46,694 nucleotides of DNA from Candidatus Omnitrophota bacterium (GCA_016783605.1 JADHWG010000007.1:1-46694); one strand, 5' to 3'. Shown: positions 25,249-34,423, numbered from the stretch's first letter. The notes: a model not told the origin generated them from the letters alone. Numbers and translations: made by a program.

Positions 25249-26472
25249 ATGCGCAGTATAAAAGTTGGAAGCAAAGCGTTTAATAATCTGGTTGAGAGAG
25301 ATAATCTCGGCAGAGTTCGTCTTCAGAATAAGGTCTCGAAAATAATAGGAAAAGTGCGTCTCGACGGGGATAAGGCGATTCTTCGGTATACGAAGAAATT
25401 CGATAAGGTGAATATGTTTCGAAAAGATCTTCGTGTTACCGAAGCGGAGATCTCCGGCGCGTATCAGGACATAAAACCGGAGATGGTGAACACTCTTAAA
25501 GAGATCATACAGAACATAAACAAGTTCTATAAAAATCAAGTTCCCAAGTCGTGGTCAATAAGGCAGGATTCCGGGATCGAACTTGGAGAGAAATTCGTGC
25601 CGATCGAGAAAGTCGGGGTATATGTGCCGAGCGGAACGGTGCCTTTGGTTTCAAGTGTGTATATGACGGTTCTTCCGGCTAAAATAGCGGGAGTGAAAAA
25701 AATAATAATGGTTTCACCGCCGAATAAGTATAAGAGTATCGATCCGCACATACTTGTGGTCGCGAATCTTCTCAAAGTTGATGAGATTTATAAGATTGGC
25801 GGAGCTCAAGGAATAGCGGCTTTGGCTTTCGGAACAAAAACTGTGCCGAAGGTAGATAAAATTGTCGGACCGGGAAATGAATATGTTACCGAGGCGAAAC
25901 GACAGGTGTTTGGTTATTGCGATATAGATATGCTTGCCGGACCGAGTGAGGTTTTAATAATTGCCAACAGTCACGCGAATACGGAATATCTGAAAAAAGA
26001 TCTTATGGCTCAGGCGGAACACCATAAAGGCCTGGCGGTGCTTGTTACGCCGTCAAAAAGAATTTTTAACGCGTTGCATAAGGACAAGGACACAAAGGGA
26101 TACATTATCAAAGTGAAGAATTTGGAAGAAGCGGCGGAAGTGTCGAACATGATCGCTCCCGAACATCTTCAGCTAATGATAAAGTCTCCCAAAAGAGTAC
26201 TTCGAAATATTACTAACGCCGGGGCTGTCTTTTTGGGGCAGTATTCGCCGGTCGCGATCGGCGACTATATTGCCGGACCGAGCCATGTTTTGCCGACGGG
26301 AGGAACGGCGCGGTATTCTTCGGGACTGAACTTAAGAAGTTTTATGAAAAGTTCTCATATTATTTCATATTCGCGCAAGGCGCTCGCGAATTCCGCCGCG
26401 TGGGTGCGGGAACTTACGGAACTGGAAAAGCTTGAGAAACATTGGGAGTCGGTCGGGAAAAGATGTGAGTAA
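25249..26472 (+). CDS. hisD: Histidinol dehydrogenase
   Basis: Last two steps of histidine synthesis, L-histidinol to L-histidine with two NAD. 407 residues, slightly shorter than the usual 420-430. Blocks: VPIEKVGVYVPSGTVPLVSS, KIGGAQGIAALAFGT, IVGPGNEYVTEAKRQVFG, DMLAGPSEVLI, zinc-site AQAEHH, catalytic Glu-His in APEHLQLM, and ADYIAGPSHVLPTGG-like GDYIAGPSHVLPTGGTAR. First his gene of the cluster, directly after alaS. A long repeat separates it from hisB. Confidence 0.96.
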   Translation: MRSIKVGSKAFNNLVERDNLGRVRLQNKVSKIIGKVRLDGDKAILRYTKKFDKVNMFRKDLRVTEAEISGAYQDIKPEMVNTLKEIIQNINKFYKNQVPKSWSIRQDSGIELGEKFVPIEKVGVYVPSGTVPLVSSVYMTVLPAKIAGVKKIIMVSPPNKYKSIDPHILVVANLLKVDEIYKIGGAQGIAALAFGTKTVPKVDKIVGPGNEYVTEAKRQVFGYCDIDMLAGPSEVLIIANSHANTEYLKKDLMAQAEHHKGLAVLVTPSKRIFNALHKDKDTKGYIIKVKNLEEAAEVSNMIAPEHLQLMIKSPKRVLRNITNAGAVFLGQYSPVAIGDYIAGPSHVLPTGGTARYSSGLNLRSFMKSSHIISYSRKALANSAAWVRELTELEKLEKHWESVGKRCE

Positions 26473-26476
26473 GAGC

Positions 26477-26620
26477 CGTATGTAGTATGTCGCATATCGT
26501 ATATCGAAGGACCGTATATCGTATGTAGTATATCGTATATCGTAGAAGTTCCGCCGGAGGCGGCCCCGCCTTTAGCGGGGATCTCTTACGATATACGATA
26601 TGCGATATACGACATACGAT
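26477..26620. repeat. GC-core palindrome with doubled CGTATATCG arm, hisD/hisB
   Basis: Same architecture as 22416-22524, but the left arm is present twice (26477-26509 and 26512-26546). The core is CCGCCGGAGGCGG then CCCCGCCTTTAGCGGGG. The right arm ends 15 nt before hisB. Confidence 0.8.
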
Positions 26621-26635
26621 AAAAAAAGGGGAGTA

Positions 26636-27265
26636 ATGATGGGAATTTTTTGTAGCGGGGGGAAAGAAAAAGCGAGACGCGTAAAATATGAAAGAAAATC
26701 TAAGGAAACTCAGATAGAGATACCGGTTTTGAATATAGATGGTTCGGGGAAAAGTAAAATATCGACATCGATAGGGTTTTTGGACCATATGCTTACGTTG
26801 TTCGCGTATCATGGTTTTTTTGACATTGAAATTGCGGCCAAGGGAGATACGCACGTTGACAAGCATCACCTTAATGAAGACATCGGGATCGCGCTTGGCG
26901 AAGCGTTTAAAAAAGCTTTGGGGGATTGCCGCGGCATAACAAGAACCGCTTCGGCAGAAGTGCCGATGGATATGGCGAGTGCCAAGGTTTTAGTAGATTT
27001 GTCCAATAGGGCGGCGTTTAAGTTTGGCGGAGCAACGGATGGGCTTAAAGACGATGAAGGTTACTCCATACATTACGCGAAAGATTTTTTGGAAAGTTTC
27101 GCTAAGAAGCTTTGCATGAATCTCCATGTTGAAGTAAAAGGTGAAGGCGATATGCATCACCATCTTGAAGTGATTTTTAAAGCGCTCGGCATCGCGCTTG
27201 ATAAAGCAACAGCCCGCGACGCGCGAAGAACGGGCGAGGTGCCGTCGAGTAAAGGGATTCTTTAA
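26636..27265 (+). CDS. hisB: Imidazoleglycerol-phosphate dehydratase
   Basis: Monofunctional dehydratase (step 6 of histidine synthesis), 209 residues. Manganese-site and family blocks: GFLDHMLTLFAYHG, DTHVDKHHLNEDIGIALGEA, DLSNRAAF and GDMHHHLEVIFKALG. There is no histidinol-phosphatase domain. Two Met codons in a row (26636, 26639) follow GGGGAG; the first is used here. About 12 residues before the usual family start look unconserved. Flanked on both sides by core palindromes. Confidence 0.95.
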   Translation: MMGIFCSGGKEKARRVKYERKSKETQIEIPVLNIDGSGKSKISTSIGFLDHMLTLFAYHGFFDIEIAAKGDTHVDKHHLNEDIGIALGEAFKKALGDCRGITRTASAEVPMDMASAKVLVDLSNRAAFKFGGATDGLKDDEGYSIHYAKDFLESFAKKLCMNLHVEVKGEGDMHHHLEVIFKALGIALDKATARDARRTGEVPSSKGIL

Positions 27266-27269
27266 GAAC

Positions 27270-27390
27270 CGTATGTCGTATGTAGTATATCGTATGTCGA
27301 AAGAAATTCCCGCCACAGGCGGGACCGCCTCCGGCGGAATTTTTGCGATATACGATATACCATATACGATATACGGTACATGGTATACGG
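27270..27390. repeat. GC-core palindrome with CGTATGTCG arms, hisB/hisH
   Basis: Left arm CGTATGTCGTATGTAGTATA and further words, core CCCGCCACAGGCGGG then ACCGCCTCCGGCGG, right arm reverse complementary. The hisH ATG lies 6 nt after the right arm, with no clear ribosome binding site. Confidence 0.8.
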
Positions 27391-27396
27391 ATTATT

Positions 27397-28005
27397 ATGA
27401 TCAGCATAATTGACTATGGATCTGGCAATATAAGAAGTGTTTACAACGCTTTTCGGCACGTTGGATGTGACGTTAAGGTTTGTGATTCCGCGAAGGATCT
27501 GTTAAACGCGCGTAAGATCGTCCTGCCCGGTGTCGGAGCGTCCAGTGAGGCGATGAAGAGGCTCCGTGACGGTGGATTTATTGAGCCGCTTTTAGAGAAT
27601 ATAGCCAAAGGTGTTCCTTTTTTGGGTATATGTTTGGGACTACAGCTTCTTTTAAGCCGTAGTTTTGAATTCGGGAAAAACGCGTGTTTGGATCTGGTTC
27701 CCGGAGAAGTTAAACGGTTTCCCGTCTCCGGAGGATTAAAAGTTCCCCAGATCGGGTGGAATACGGTGAAATTTACCGGAGAGGTTTGTCCGATTTTTAA
27801 AGATGTCAGTGACGAAAGTTATTTTTATTTTGTTCATTCATATTATTGCGATGTAAAGGACTCGGTTTTTAAGGCGGGCGAGACGAAATATGGAATTTGT
27901 TATACTTCGGCGGTGTGGAAGGATAATATTTACGCGGTACAGTTTCATCCGGAACGGTCGCAGAAAAAGGGCCTGAAAATTTTAAAGAATTTTGGAGAAT
28001 TATGA
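27397..28005 (+). CDS. hisH: Imidazole glycerol phosphate synthase, glutaminase subunit
   Basis: 202 residues. Class I glutamine amidotransferase that supplies ammonia to HisF. Catalytic Cys79 in FLGICLGLQLLL, His184 and Glu186 in VQFHPERS. Starts MISIIDYGSGNIRSV as HisH proteins do; upstream codons are palindrome arm. Overlaps hisA by 4 nt (ATGA), so translationally coupled to it. Its partner hisF lies one gene downstream. Confidence 0.96.
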   Translation: MISIIDYGSGNIRSVYNAFRHVGCDVKVCDSAKDLLNARKIVLPGVGASSEAMKRLRDGGFIEPLLENIAKGVPFLGICLGLQLLLSRSFEFGKNACLDLVPGEVKRFPVSGGLKVPQIGWNTVKFTGEVCPIFKDVSDESYFYFVHSYYCDVKDSVFKAGETKYGICYTSAVWKDNIYAVQFHPERSQKKGLKILKNFGEL

Positions 28006-28742
28006 AGATCATACCGGCTATTGATCTGATCGGCGGAAAAACCGTGAGGCTGGAACAGGGAGAATATGACAGGAAACTTAACTATGAAATTTCTCCGTGT
28101 GAGGCGGCTCTTAAGTGGGAATCCATGGGGGCGGAACTGATCCATGTTGTGGATCTTGACGGCGCGAAAAAAGGGGAACCCGTGAATCTTTCCGTTATCC
28201 GGCAAATAGTGGACGCCGTTAAAATACCGGTTGAGGTCGGCGGAGGATTTAGGACGACGGAATTTATAAAAAAGGCGCTTGACGCGGGAGTCAGCAGGGT
28301 TGTTGTGGGCTCGCGCGCTTTTGAAGATATGAATTTCGCGCGTTGTGTAGCGCGGGAATTTAAAGAACGCGTGATCTTCAGTATGGATGTTAAAGGACTA
28401 AGGCCGAGTGTTCGAGGCTGGAAAGAAACGGTGGATCTGGACGTTTCCGTTATGCTGAAGTTTTTTGCTTCTTTGGGAGTGAAAGAGATGATCTATACGG
28501 ATATCGAAACGGATGGAATGCTTTCGGGTCCCAATATTGATAATCTGAAACGCGTTTTAAGTGAAACGGATATAAAAATTATTTCCGCCGGCGGAGTCAA
28601 GACCGTTGAAGATATTCGCGCTCTTAAAAAAGCGTCAGCGGACGGTATCTCGGGAGTTATCATAGGACGCGCGCTTTATGAAGGAACGATCGATCTTAAG
28701 GAGGCGATAAATGTTGGCAAAACGGATAATTCCGTGTCTTGA
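28002..28742 (+). CDS. hisA: Phosphoribosyl-formimino-AICAR ribotide isomerase
   Basis: TIM-barrel isomerase, 246 residues, acting before HisHF. Catalytic Asp8 in [19 protein letters not shown] and a second Asp in [15 protein letters not shown]. The phosphate sites are [11 protein letters not shown] and [11 protein letters not shown]. Starts within the hisH stop. Its last 32 nt overlap hisF, whose AAGGAGG binding site lies inside hisA. Confidence 0.95.
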   Translation: MKIIPAIDLIGGKTVRLEQGEYDRKLNYEISPCEAALKWESMGAELIHVVDLDGAKKGEPVNLSVIRQIVDAVKIPVEVGGGFRTTEFIKKALDAGVSRVVVGSRAFEDMNFARCVAREFKERVIFSMDVKGLRPSVRGWKETVDLDVSVMLKFFASLGVKEMIYTDIETDGMLSGPNIDNLKRVLSETDIKIISAGGVKTVEDIRALKKASADGISGVIIGRALYEGTIDLKEAINVGKTDNSVS

Positions 28743-29472
28743 TGTAAAAGGCGGCCGGGTTGTGAAAGGGGTCAATTTTGTGAACTTGCGCGACGCGGGG
28801 TGTCCGGTCGAGAATGCCAAGGTTTATAATGATGAAGGCGCGGACGAACTGGTTTTTTTGGATATTACAGCGAGTGTTGAAAAAAGAAAAACGATAATTG
28901 ATGTTGTGCGTCGTGTGGCGGAGGAAGTCTTTATGCCGTTCACCGTCGGTGGAGGCATTAATGAAAATAGTGACATAAGAGAGCTTTTGAACGCGGGATG
29001 CGATAAAGTTTCTATCAATACCGCCGCGGTAAAACGTCCCGCGTTTATTTCCGAGTCAAGTGTTCGGTTCGGGACGCAGTGTATAGTTGTTGCAATTGAC
29101 GCGAAACAAAAAGAACCGGGCGTGTGGGAAGTTTATGTGAAAGGCGGTCGAGTTAATACCGGGATTTCTGCCGTCGAATGGGCAATAGACGCGGAGAAAT
29201 TGGGAGCGGGTGAGATCTTGCTTACAAGCATGGATCGTGACGGAACGAAGAACGGGTATGACGTAAATTTGACTCGGGCTATTTCTGAGGCGGTAAACAT
29301 TCCCGTGATCGCCTCAGGAGGATGCGGTTCTCCTGAACATTTTTTGGAAAGTTTTACGAAGGGCAAAGCCGACGCGGCGCTCGCGGCATCGATCTTTCAC
29401 TTTAAAGAGTTTACGATACGAGAGGTGAAGGATTATTTGAGAGAAAATGGAGTCGCGGTACGTGTTGATTAA
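28711..29472 (+). CDS. hisF: Imidazole glycerol phosphate synthase, cyclase subunit
   Basis: 253 residues, TIM barrel partner of HisH. Catalytic Asp11 in [18 protein letters not shown] and the second Asp in [24 protein letters not shown] and [11 protein letters not shown] are the phosphate-binding loops. Start supported by AAGGAGG just upstream, inside hisA, with a 32-nt reading overlap in another frame. Confidence 0.97.
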   Translation: MLAKRIIPCLDVKGGRVVKGVNFVNLRDAGCPVENAKVYNDEGADELVFLDITASVEKRKTIIDVVRRVAEEVFMPFTVGGGINENSDIRELLNAGCDKVSINTAAVKRPAFISESSVRFGTQCIVVAIDAKQKEPGVWEVYVKGGRVNTGISAVEWAIDAEKLGAGEILLTSMDRDGTKNGYDVNLTRAISEAVNIPVIASGGCGSPEHFLESFTKGKADAALAASIFHFKEFTIREVKDYLRENGVAVRVD

Positions 29473-29478
29473 CTATTT

Positions 29479-29586
29479 CGTATATCGTATGTAGTATGTC
29501 GTATATCGTGAAAAAAACCGCCGGAGGCGGTCCCGCCTCCGGCGGGAATTTCTTGCGATATACTATATACGACATACGATATACGA
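29479..29586. repeat. GC-core palindrome with CGTATATCG arms, hisF/hisI
   Basis: Left arm CGTATATCGTATGTAGTATG and on, core CCGCCGGAGGCGG, TC, CCGCCTCCGGCGG, right arm its reverse complement. Begins 7 nt after the hisF stop and ends 20 nt before hisI. Confidence 0.8.
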
Positions 29587-29605
29587 GACGAACAGTGAGG
29601 ACAAA

Positions 29606-29986
29606 ATGAATTTTATTGATAAACTGAATTTTGATGAAAAGGGACTTTTGCCGGCGATCATACAGGATGAATTGTCCGGGCGAGTTTTAACGCTTTGCTA
29701 CATGAATATCGAAGCGCTTGAAAAAACCATGAAAGAGAAAAAAATATATGTGTTTCGGCGTTCGAAGGGCAGGATAATGCTTAAAGGTGAGAGCTCCGGA
29801 TGTCGGCAGACGGTAAAGAAAGTGTTTGTGGATTGCGCGGAGAATTCTATTCTTTTTCTGGTTGAGCAAACACGCGCCGCGTGCCACGAAGGGTATTTTA
29901 GCTGTTATTTTAGAGAAATAGACGAGAAATTTGAAGTTGTCATAAAAGAAAAACGAGTATTTGATCCGAAGGATGTGTATCGCTAA
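29606..29986 (+). CDS. hisI: Phosphoribosyl-AMP cyclohydrolase
   Basis: 126 residues, step 3 of histidine synthesis. Metal-site cysteines Cys77 (DCAEN), Cys93 (AACHEG) and Cys100 (FSCYFR), and the LPAIIQDELSGRVLTLCYMN opening is typical. The usual SSGHxQ block reads SSGCRQ here, a His-to-Cys change. Monofunctional: no HisE domain is fused and no hisE is in the window. Its TAA stop falls inside a hairpin (29984-30019). End of the his cluster. Confidence 0.94.
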   Translation: MNFIDKLNFDEKGLLPAIIQDELSGRVLTLCYMNIEALEKTMKEKKIYVFRRSKGRIMLKGESSGCRQTVKKVFVDCAENSILFLVEQTRAACHEGYFSCYFREIDEKFEVVIKEKRVFDPKDVYR

Positions 29987-30019
29987 CACCGATTTCACCT
30001 TAGGGTGAAATCGGTGTTA
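29984..30019 (+). terminator. Hairpin at the end of the his cluster
   Basis: TAACACCGATTTCACC, 3-4 nt loop, GGTGAAATCGGTGTTA, about 16 bp perfect. It includes the hisI stop codon. There is no U-tract, so intrinsic termination would be weak. It may instead protect the mRNA 3' end. Confidence 0.5.
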
Positions 30020-30126
30020 ACCGTCGCATGTTACATGTGGCACGGTTCACGTTTTTCCGCCAAAGGCGGACCCGCCTTCGGCGGGAAACCTGTAGCGTGA
30101 AGCGTGTAACATGTAACTGGTAAACT
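30016..30126. repeat. GC-core palindrome with ACATGTAAC arms, hisI/trpE
   Basis: Arms of CATGTTACATG/CACGTTT-like words, core CCGCCAAAGGCGG, ACC, CGCCTTCGGCGGG. Related to 3508-3632 and 37791-37881. No Trp-rich leader peptide and no T-box were found between the his and trp genes. Confidence 0.75.
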
Positions 30127-30132
30127 AATATC

Positions 30133-31608
30133 ATGTATTACCCGAGTGAAAAAGAATTTACTGAACTTGCGAAGAAGGGGAATGTTATTCCTGTCTACAA
30201 GGATTTTCCCGATGATTTCGTTACTCCTTTAGCGGTATTTTCCGCGATCGATGAGGGGGAGTTTTCGTATTTGCTCGAATCCGCCGCGGGCGGAGAAGAC
30301 ATGGGCAGATTTTCTTTTTTGGGGAGTAATCCTTCTTTTGTTCTTGAATGTAAGGGTAAAAAGATAACTCTCCGGCGCGGGAAAAAAGTTAACACATACG
30401 TTTCCCGGATCGGTCCGCTAAACGAGATAAAACGAATTATGTCGCGGTTTCGGTTTGTTTCCACCGCGCGCCTTCCGCGGTTTTGCGGAGGGTTGGTCGG
30501 GTATATGGGGTATGATATGGTTCGTTTTATCGAGGATATCCCTGAGAACAATCCGTCTGATTTTAATATGCCGGATATGCAGTTTGTGTTTACGGATACG
30601 ATCCTTATTTTTGATCATGTGGATCATAAGATAAAAGTGGTTTCAAACGCTACGGTAAACGGGAGTCCGCGGGCGGCTTACAAGACGGCTGTAAGAAAGA
30701 TCGACAAAGTGATTGAAAAGCTTAAAAAAATCACGCCTCGGGTAAACAAAAAAAAGTTATCGAATGAAGATCTGCCGGTGGAGTCGAATTTTTCAAAAAA
30801 AGAATTTTGTGACATCGTAAAAAAAGCCAAAGAGTATATTCGTTCCGGAGAAGTGATCCAGATCGTTCTCTCGCAAAGGTTGGAAAGACGGACAAAAAGT
30901 GACGCTTTTTCGATATATAGGGCTCTTAGATCCATAAATCCTTCTCCGTATATGTATTACCTTAAGTTTGGAAAATATAGGATGATCGGGTCGAGTCCGG
31001 AAATTCTGGTAAGATGCACCCGCGGGAATGTTCAAGTTCGGCCAATAGCCGGTACCCGACCTCGCGGAAAAAATAGATCGGAAGACGAGAAACTTGAAAA
31101 AGAACTTTTGAATGACCCGAAGGAACGAGCCGAACACATAATGCTTGTTGATCTTGGCCGTAACGATATCGGACGGGTGTGTGATTACGCGAGCGTTAAG
31201 GTGAGCCGACGAATGCGTGTTGAAAAATATTCGCATGTAATGCATATCGTCAGTGATGTTACGGGGACCCTTAGAGAGGAATGCGACATATATGATCTGA
31301 TCCGGGCGGTGTTTCCGGCCGGAACCGTGACCGGCGCGCCGAAAGTGCGGGCGATGGAACTTATTGATGAGCTTGAGAATATTAAGAGAGGTCCTTATGC
31401 CGGAGCCGTCGGGTATATAAGTTTTTCAGGTAATATTGATCTGTGCATAACAATACGGACGATAATAATGAAAGCGCGCGCCGCGTATATTCAGGCCGGG
31501 GCGGGGATAGTGCTTGATTCCGATCCGAAGAAAGAATACGAGGAAACTTTGAACAAAGCGATGGCGCTTATTAAGGCGATCGAATATGCCGAGAGGGAAC
31601 CGGAATGA
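30133..31608 (+). CDS. trpE: Anthranilate synthase component I
   Basis: 491 residues. Uses chorismate and ammonia from TrpG to make anthranilate. N-terminal tryptophan-feedback element LLESA within SYLLESAAGGEDMGRFSF. The C-terminal chorismate-binding half has FPAGTVTGAPKVRAMELIDE, GPYAGAVGYISF, IRTIIMKARAAYIQAGAG and DPKKEYEET. Overlaps trpG by 4 nt (ATGA). No strong ribosome binding site. Feedback inhibition by tryptophan is expected from the conserved element. Confidence 0.96.
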   Translation: MYYPSEKEFTELAKKGNVIPVYKDFPDDFVTPLAVFSAIDEGEFSYLLESAAGGEDMGRFSFLGSNPSFVLECKGKKITLRRGKKVNTYVSRIGPLNEIKRIMSRFRFVSTARLPRFCGGLVGYMGYDMVRFIEDIPENNPSDFNMPDMQFVFTDTILIFDHVDHKIKVVSNATVNGSPRAAYKTAVRKIDKVIEKLKKITPRVNKKKLSNEDLPVESNFSKKEFCDIVKKAKEYIRSGEVIQIVLSQRLERRTKSDAFSIYRALRSINPSPYMYYLKFGKYRMIGSSPEILVRCTRGNVQVRPIAGTRPRGKNRSEDEKLEKELLNDPKERAEHIMLVDLGRNDIGRVCDYASVKVSRRMRVEKYSHVMHIVSDVTGTLREECDIYDLIRAVFPAGTVTGAPKVRAMELIDELENIKRGPYAGAVGYISFSGNIDLCITIRTIIMKARAAYIQAGAGIVLDSDPKKEYEETLNKAMALIKAIEYAEREPE

Positions 31609-32168
31609 TCTTTGTGGTTGATAATTACGATTCGTTTACATATAACCTCGTTCAGTATTTGGGAGAGCTTGGGAGTGAGGTTATTGTGTATCGTAACGAC
31701 AAAATAAAAGTTTCGGAGATAGAAAAAATGTCGCCGGAGAAAATAATTATTTCGCCCGGTCCCGGAAGACCGGATGAGGCCGGTATTTCGAAAGAAGTGG
31801 TCAGGAAATTTGCCGCTCGTGTGCCCATTCTCGGAGTGTGTTTGGGGCATCAATGTATAGCGGAAGTATTCGGCGCGCGGATCGTAAGGGCGAAGCGCAT
31901 AATGCATGGTAAAGTGAGTGATGTTTATCATGACGGAAAAGGCATTTTTCAGAATGTGCTTAATCCCTTTGAAGCCACACGATATCATTCGCTGGTTGTC
32001 GCGCCGGGAAGTTTAAAGATGCCTCTAACTCTTCGGGCGTGGACGGATAAAAAAGAAATTATGGGGATAAAACATAAGAATAAACCGATATGGGGAGTTC
32101 AGTTCCATCCCGAATCAATTTTAACGACCGAAGGAATGAAAATTCTTAAAAATTTCATAAAATTGTAG
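31605..32168 (+). CDS. trpG: Anthranilate synthase component II (glutaminase)
   Basis: 187 residues, class I amidotransferase partner of TrpE. DNYDSFTYNLVQYLGELG start, ISPGPGRP oxyanion region, catalytic Cys79 (GVCLGHQ), His168 and Glu170 (QFHPES). The same protein may also serve p-aminobenzoate synthesis (PabA), but position after trpE argues for TrpG. Not fused to TrpD. The stop codon TAG is the start of a GTAGGG-type repeat. Confidence 0.95.
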   Translation: MIFVVDNYDSFTYNLVQYLGELGSEVIVYRNDKIKVSEIEKMSPEKIIISPGPGRPDEAGISKEVVRKFAARVPILGVCLGHQCIAEVFGARIVRAKRIMHGKVSDVYHDGKGIFQNVLNPFEATRYHSLVVAPGSLKMPLTLRAWTDKKEIMGIKHKNKPIWGVQFHPESILTTEGMKILKNFIKL

Positions 32169-32183
32169 GGACGGACCCGCGCT

Positions 32184-32431
32184 CGATTGTATGTCGCATT
32201 ATAGTATGTGGTATGTCGTGAAAAAAAACCGCCAGAGGCGGGTCTTATTCCGCCTCCGGCGGAAATCTCTTGCGACATACTGGGGCTGTCGAAAAATACC
32301 ACCAAAATGTCATCCTCGCGAACGCGGGGATCTATAAGTCAAAGAAACACAATATGTTACAGATCCCCGCGTTCGCGAGGATGACAGAAAAAGGTGTTTT
32401 GCGACAGTCCCATACTATATACGATATACGG
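32184..32431. repeat. GC-core palindrome interrupted by a MITE-like insertion
   Basis: Left arm GTATGTCGCATTATAGTATG, core CCGCCAGAGGCGGG, TCTTATT, CCGCCTCCGGCGG, right arm split as GCGACATAC (to 32280) and TACTATATACGATATACGG (from 32413). The element at 32281-32412 sits between, with TAC on both sides. Fills most of the 325-bp trpG/trpD gap. Confidence 0.75.
32281..32412. mobile_element. MITE-like element, copy 2
   Basis: 132 bp with terminal repeats TGGGGCTGTCG and CGACAGTCCCA and the same 25-bp inner inverted repeat as the copy at 8311-8438. The inner sequences of the two copies are nearly identical, so spread was recent. Inserted in the right arm of another repeat, flanked by a possible TAC 3-bp duplication. 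It encodes nothing and would need a transposase in trans. Confidence 0.8.
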
Positions 32432-32493
32432 TTCTTCTGTGAGGTATAGGGTTTAGCAACTATATGCTACCCGTTAACACATTGAGGAAGCTT

Positions 32494-33516
32494 ATGAATA
32501 TTAAAACCGCGATAAAGAAGGTTGTGGAATTGAGAGACCTTTCGGAAAGGGAGATGTATTCGGTTTTGACCAGTATTATGACCGGATGTGCCGAGTCTTC
32601 TCAAATAGGCGCGTTTATTACGGCGCTTCGAATGAAAGGTGAAACGGTTGATGAGATAACCGGCGCGGCTAAAGCGATGAGACAAAAATCGCTTAAAATA
32701 AAGTTTCCCGCGAAGGACATGATCCTTGATACCTGTGGTACGGGAGGATCGGGTCTCGGAGTGTTCAACGTTTCAACCGCTTGCGGATTTGTTCTTGCCG
32801 CTTGCGGAGTGCGCGTGGCAAAACACGGAAATAGCGCGGTTTCAAGCGCCTCGGGAAGCGCGGATGTGCTTAAGGCACTTGGAGTGAAGATGGACGCAAA
32901 TTCCCGGCTCGTAAAGAAATGTATTCAAAAGATCGATATCGGTTTTTTGTACGCGCCGCTTTTTCATAAGGCGATGAAATATGCCGCCGGGGCGCGAAAG
33001 GAAATAGGAATAAGAACAATATTCAATGTGCTGGGACCTCTTACAAATCCGGCAGGAGCTAGGCGGCAGGTTTTAGGAGTATACAAAAAAGAACTGACGG
33101 AAATTCTTGCGAATGTTCTTAAGAAACTAGGCGTCAAACGCGCTTATGTTGTGCATGGAATGGATTCGCTTGATGAGGTTACGATTACCGCCAGGACGCG
33201 TGTTACGGAACTTCGTGGCGGAAAGATAAGGTCTTTTTTTGTCAGTCCGGCGGATTTCGGTTTTAAAAAAGCCGAGATGAAAGATATTAAAGGCGGTTCG
33301 GCGAAACAGAACGCGAAAATAATAAAAGACGTTCTAAATGGGAAAAAGGGACCTAAAAGAGATATGGTGCTGATGAATTCAAGCGTTGCGCTTATGGCGG
33401 CGGATAAGGCGAAGAATTTTAAAAGCGGCGTAAAAATTGCCGCGCAGGCTATTGATACGGGTCGAGCGGCGGAAAAATTAGAAGCGTTAATTGAAATTAC
33501 GAATGGTAAATCGTAG
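32494..33516 (+). CDS. trpD: Anthranilate phosphoribosyltransferase
   Basis: Joins anthranilate to PRPP. 340 residues, the standard length. Glycine loop DTCGTGGSG, FNVSTACGFVLAACGVRVAK, KHGNSAVSSASGSADVL and IRTIFNVLGPLTNPA. ATG 32494 is preferred: GAGGAAG lies just upstream and the length fits. ATG 32464 would add ten residues. Stop TAG is the first TAG of a GTAGGGG repeat (33513-33541). Confidence 0.95.
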   Translation: MNIKTAIKKVVELRDLSEREMYSVLTSIMTGCAESSQIGAFITALRMKGETVDEITGAAKAMRQKSLKIKFPAKDMILDTCGTGGSGLGVFNVSTACGFVLAACGVRVAKHGNSAVSSASGSADVLKALGVKMDANSRLVKKCIQKIDIGFLYAPLFHKAMKYAAGARKEIGIRTIFNVLGPLTNPAGARRQVLGVYKKELTEILANVLKKLGVKRAYVVHGMDSLDEVTITARTRVTELRGGKIRSFFVSPADFGFKKAEMKDIKGGSAKQNAKIIKDVLNGKKGPKRDMVLMNSSVALMAADKAKNFKSGVKIAAQAIDTGRAAEKLEALIEITNGKS

Positions 33517-33575
33517 GGGCGCACGTTCCACCGCTTGAATAATTACAAAGGGCACGGCATGCCGTGCCCCTACGA
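33513..33575. repeat. Two GTAGGGG-family repeats, trpD/trpC
   Basis: GTAGGGGCGCACGTTCCACC at 33513-33541 (same subtype as the one translated at the end of the MerR-type gene) and GGGCACGGCATGCCGTGCCC at 33550-33575. Confidence 0.7.
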
Positions 33576-33613
33576 TAAAAGGGTAAAACGTTGTATCTTA
33601 CACAGAGGGTGTC

Positions 33614-34390
33614 ATGATGCTGTCAAAAATAATAGAAGAAAAAAGACGAGAGATCGATAAAGCCGAGAAAAAGGTTTCGCTGAATGATATTAAAAAAGAA
33701 GCCGAATCTTTGTATATCCGGAGTATGTTCAAAAAGAACATATCCCGCAAGGGACACATTAATCTTATCGCGGAGATCAAGAAAAGTTCTCCGTCAAAAG
33801 GAATAATACGGGCGAATTTTGATCCGGTAAAGATCGCGCTTACATATCAGGCCGCCGGCGCCAGTGCCGTTAGCGTCCTGACGGATGAGCGTTTTTTTGA
33901 CGGGAAACTGGAATATCTTAAAAAAATAAAAGAAAGAATAACCATTCCGATCTTAAGAAAAGATTTTATAATCGACGAATATCAGATATATGAATCCGCC
34001 GCGCGCGGCGCGGACGCGATCCTTCTTATCTCGCACATACTTACGCGGGAGGAGCTTAGAAGATATCTCGACGTAACCAAAAGTTTGGGGATGGATGCCT
34101 TGGTTGAAGTGCATAACGAAGAAGAAGTCGAAAAGGCTTTAAATGTTAACGCTCCGATAATCGGGATAAATAATAGGGATCTGACGACTTTTAATGTTGA
34201 TGTTTCGATCACACAGAGATTGATGCGGCTTTTGCCGGATACAAAAATTATAGTTTCCGAAAGCGGTATTACCAGCTATGAGGAAGTGATGTTTCTTAAA
34301 AGTCTTGGAGTTAACGCGGTGCTGATAGGTGAGACCTTTATGCGTACGGAAAATATCGGCCGAAAAGTGCGGGAACTGATGCGGGAATAA
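33614..34390 (+). CDS. trpC: Indole-3-glycerol phosphate synthase
   Basis: 258 residues, monofunctional TIM barrel. Signatures: IAEIKKSSPSKGIIR, VLTDERFFDG, ILRKDFIIDEYQIYESAARGAD, IGINNRDLTTFNVD, IVSESGITSYEEV and AVLIGETFM. Not fused to TrpF, which is a separate downstream gene. AGAGGGTG precedes two Met codons (33614 and 33617). Confidence 0.96.
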   Translation: MMLSKIIEEKRREIDKAEKKVSLNDIKKEAESLYIRSMFKKNISRKGHINLIAEIKKSSPSKGIIRANFDPVKIALTYQAAGASAVSVLTDERFFDGKLEYLKKIKERITIPILRKDFIIDEYQIYESAARGADAILLISHILTREELRRYLDVTKSLGMDALVEVHNEEEVEKALNVNAPIIGINNRDLTTFNVDVSITQRLMRLLPDTKIIVSESGITSYEEVMFLKSLGVNAVLIGETFMRTENIGRKVRELMRE

Positions 34391-34423
34391 CGGATAAATT
34401 TCATAAAAGCAATAAATGACAAA

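Noticed and set aside
29987-30132. T-box, TRAP or leader-peptide attenuator for the trp genes
   Set aside because: No T-box core, no run of Trp codons in a small ORF and no NAG-repeat TRAP site. The gap is a hairpin plus a core palindrome.
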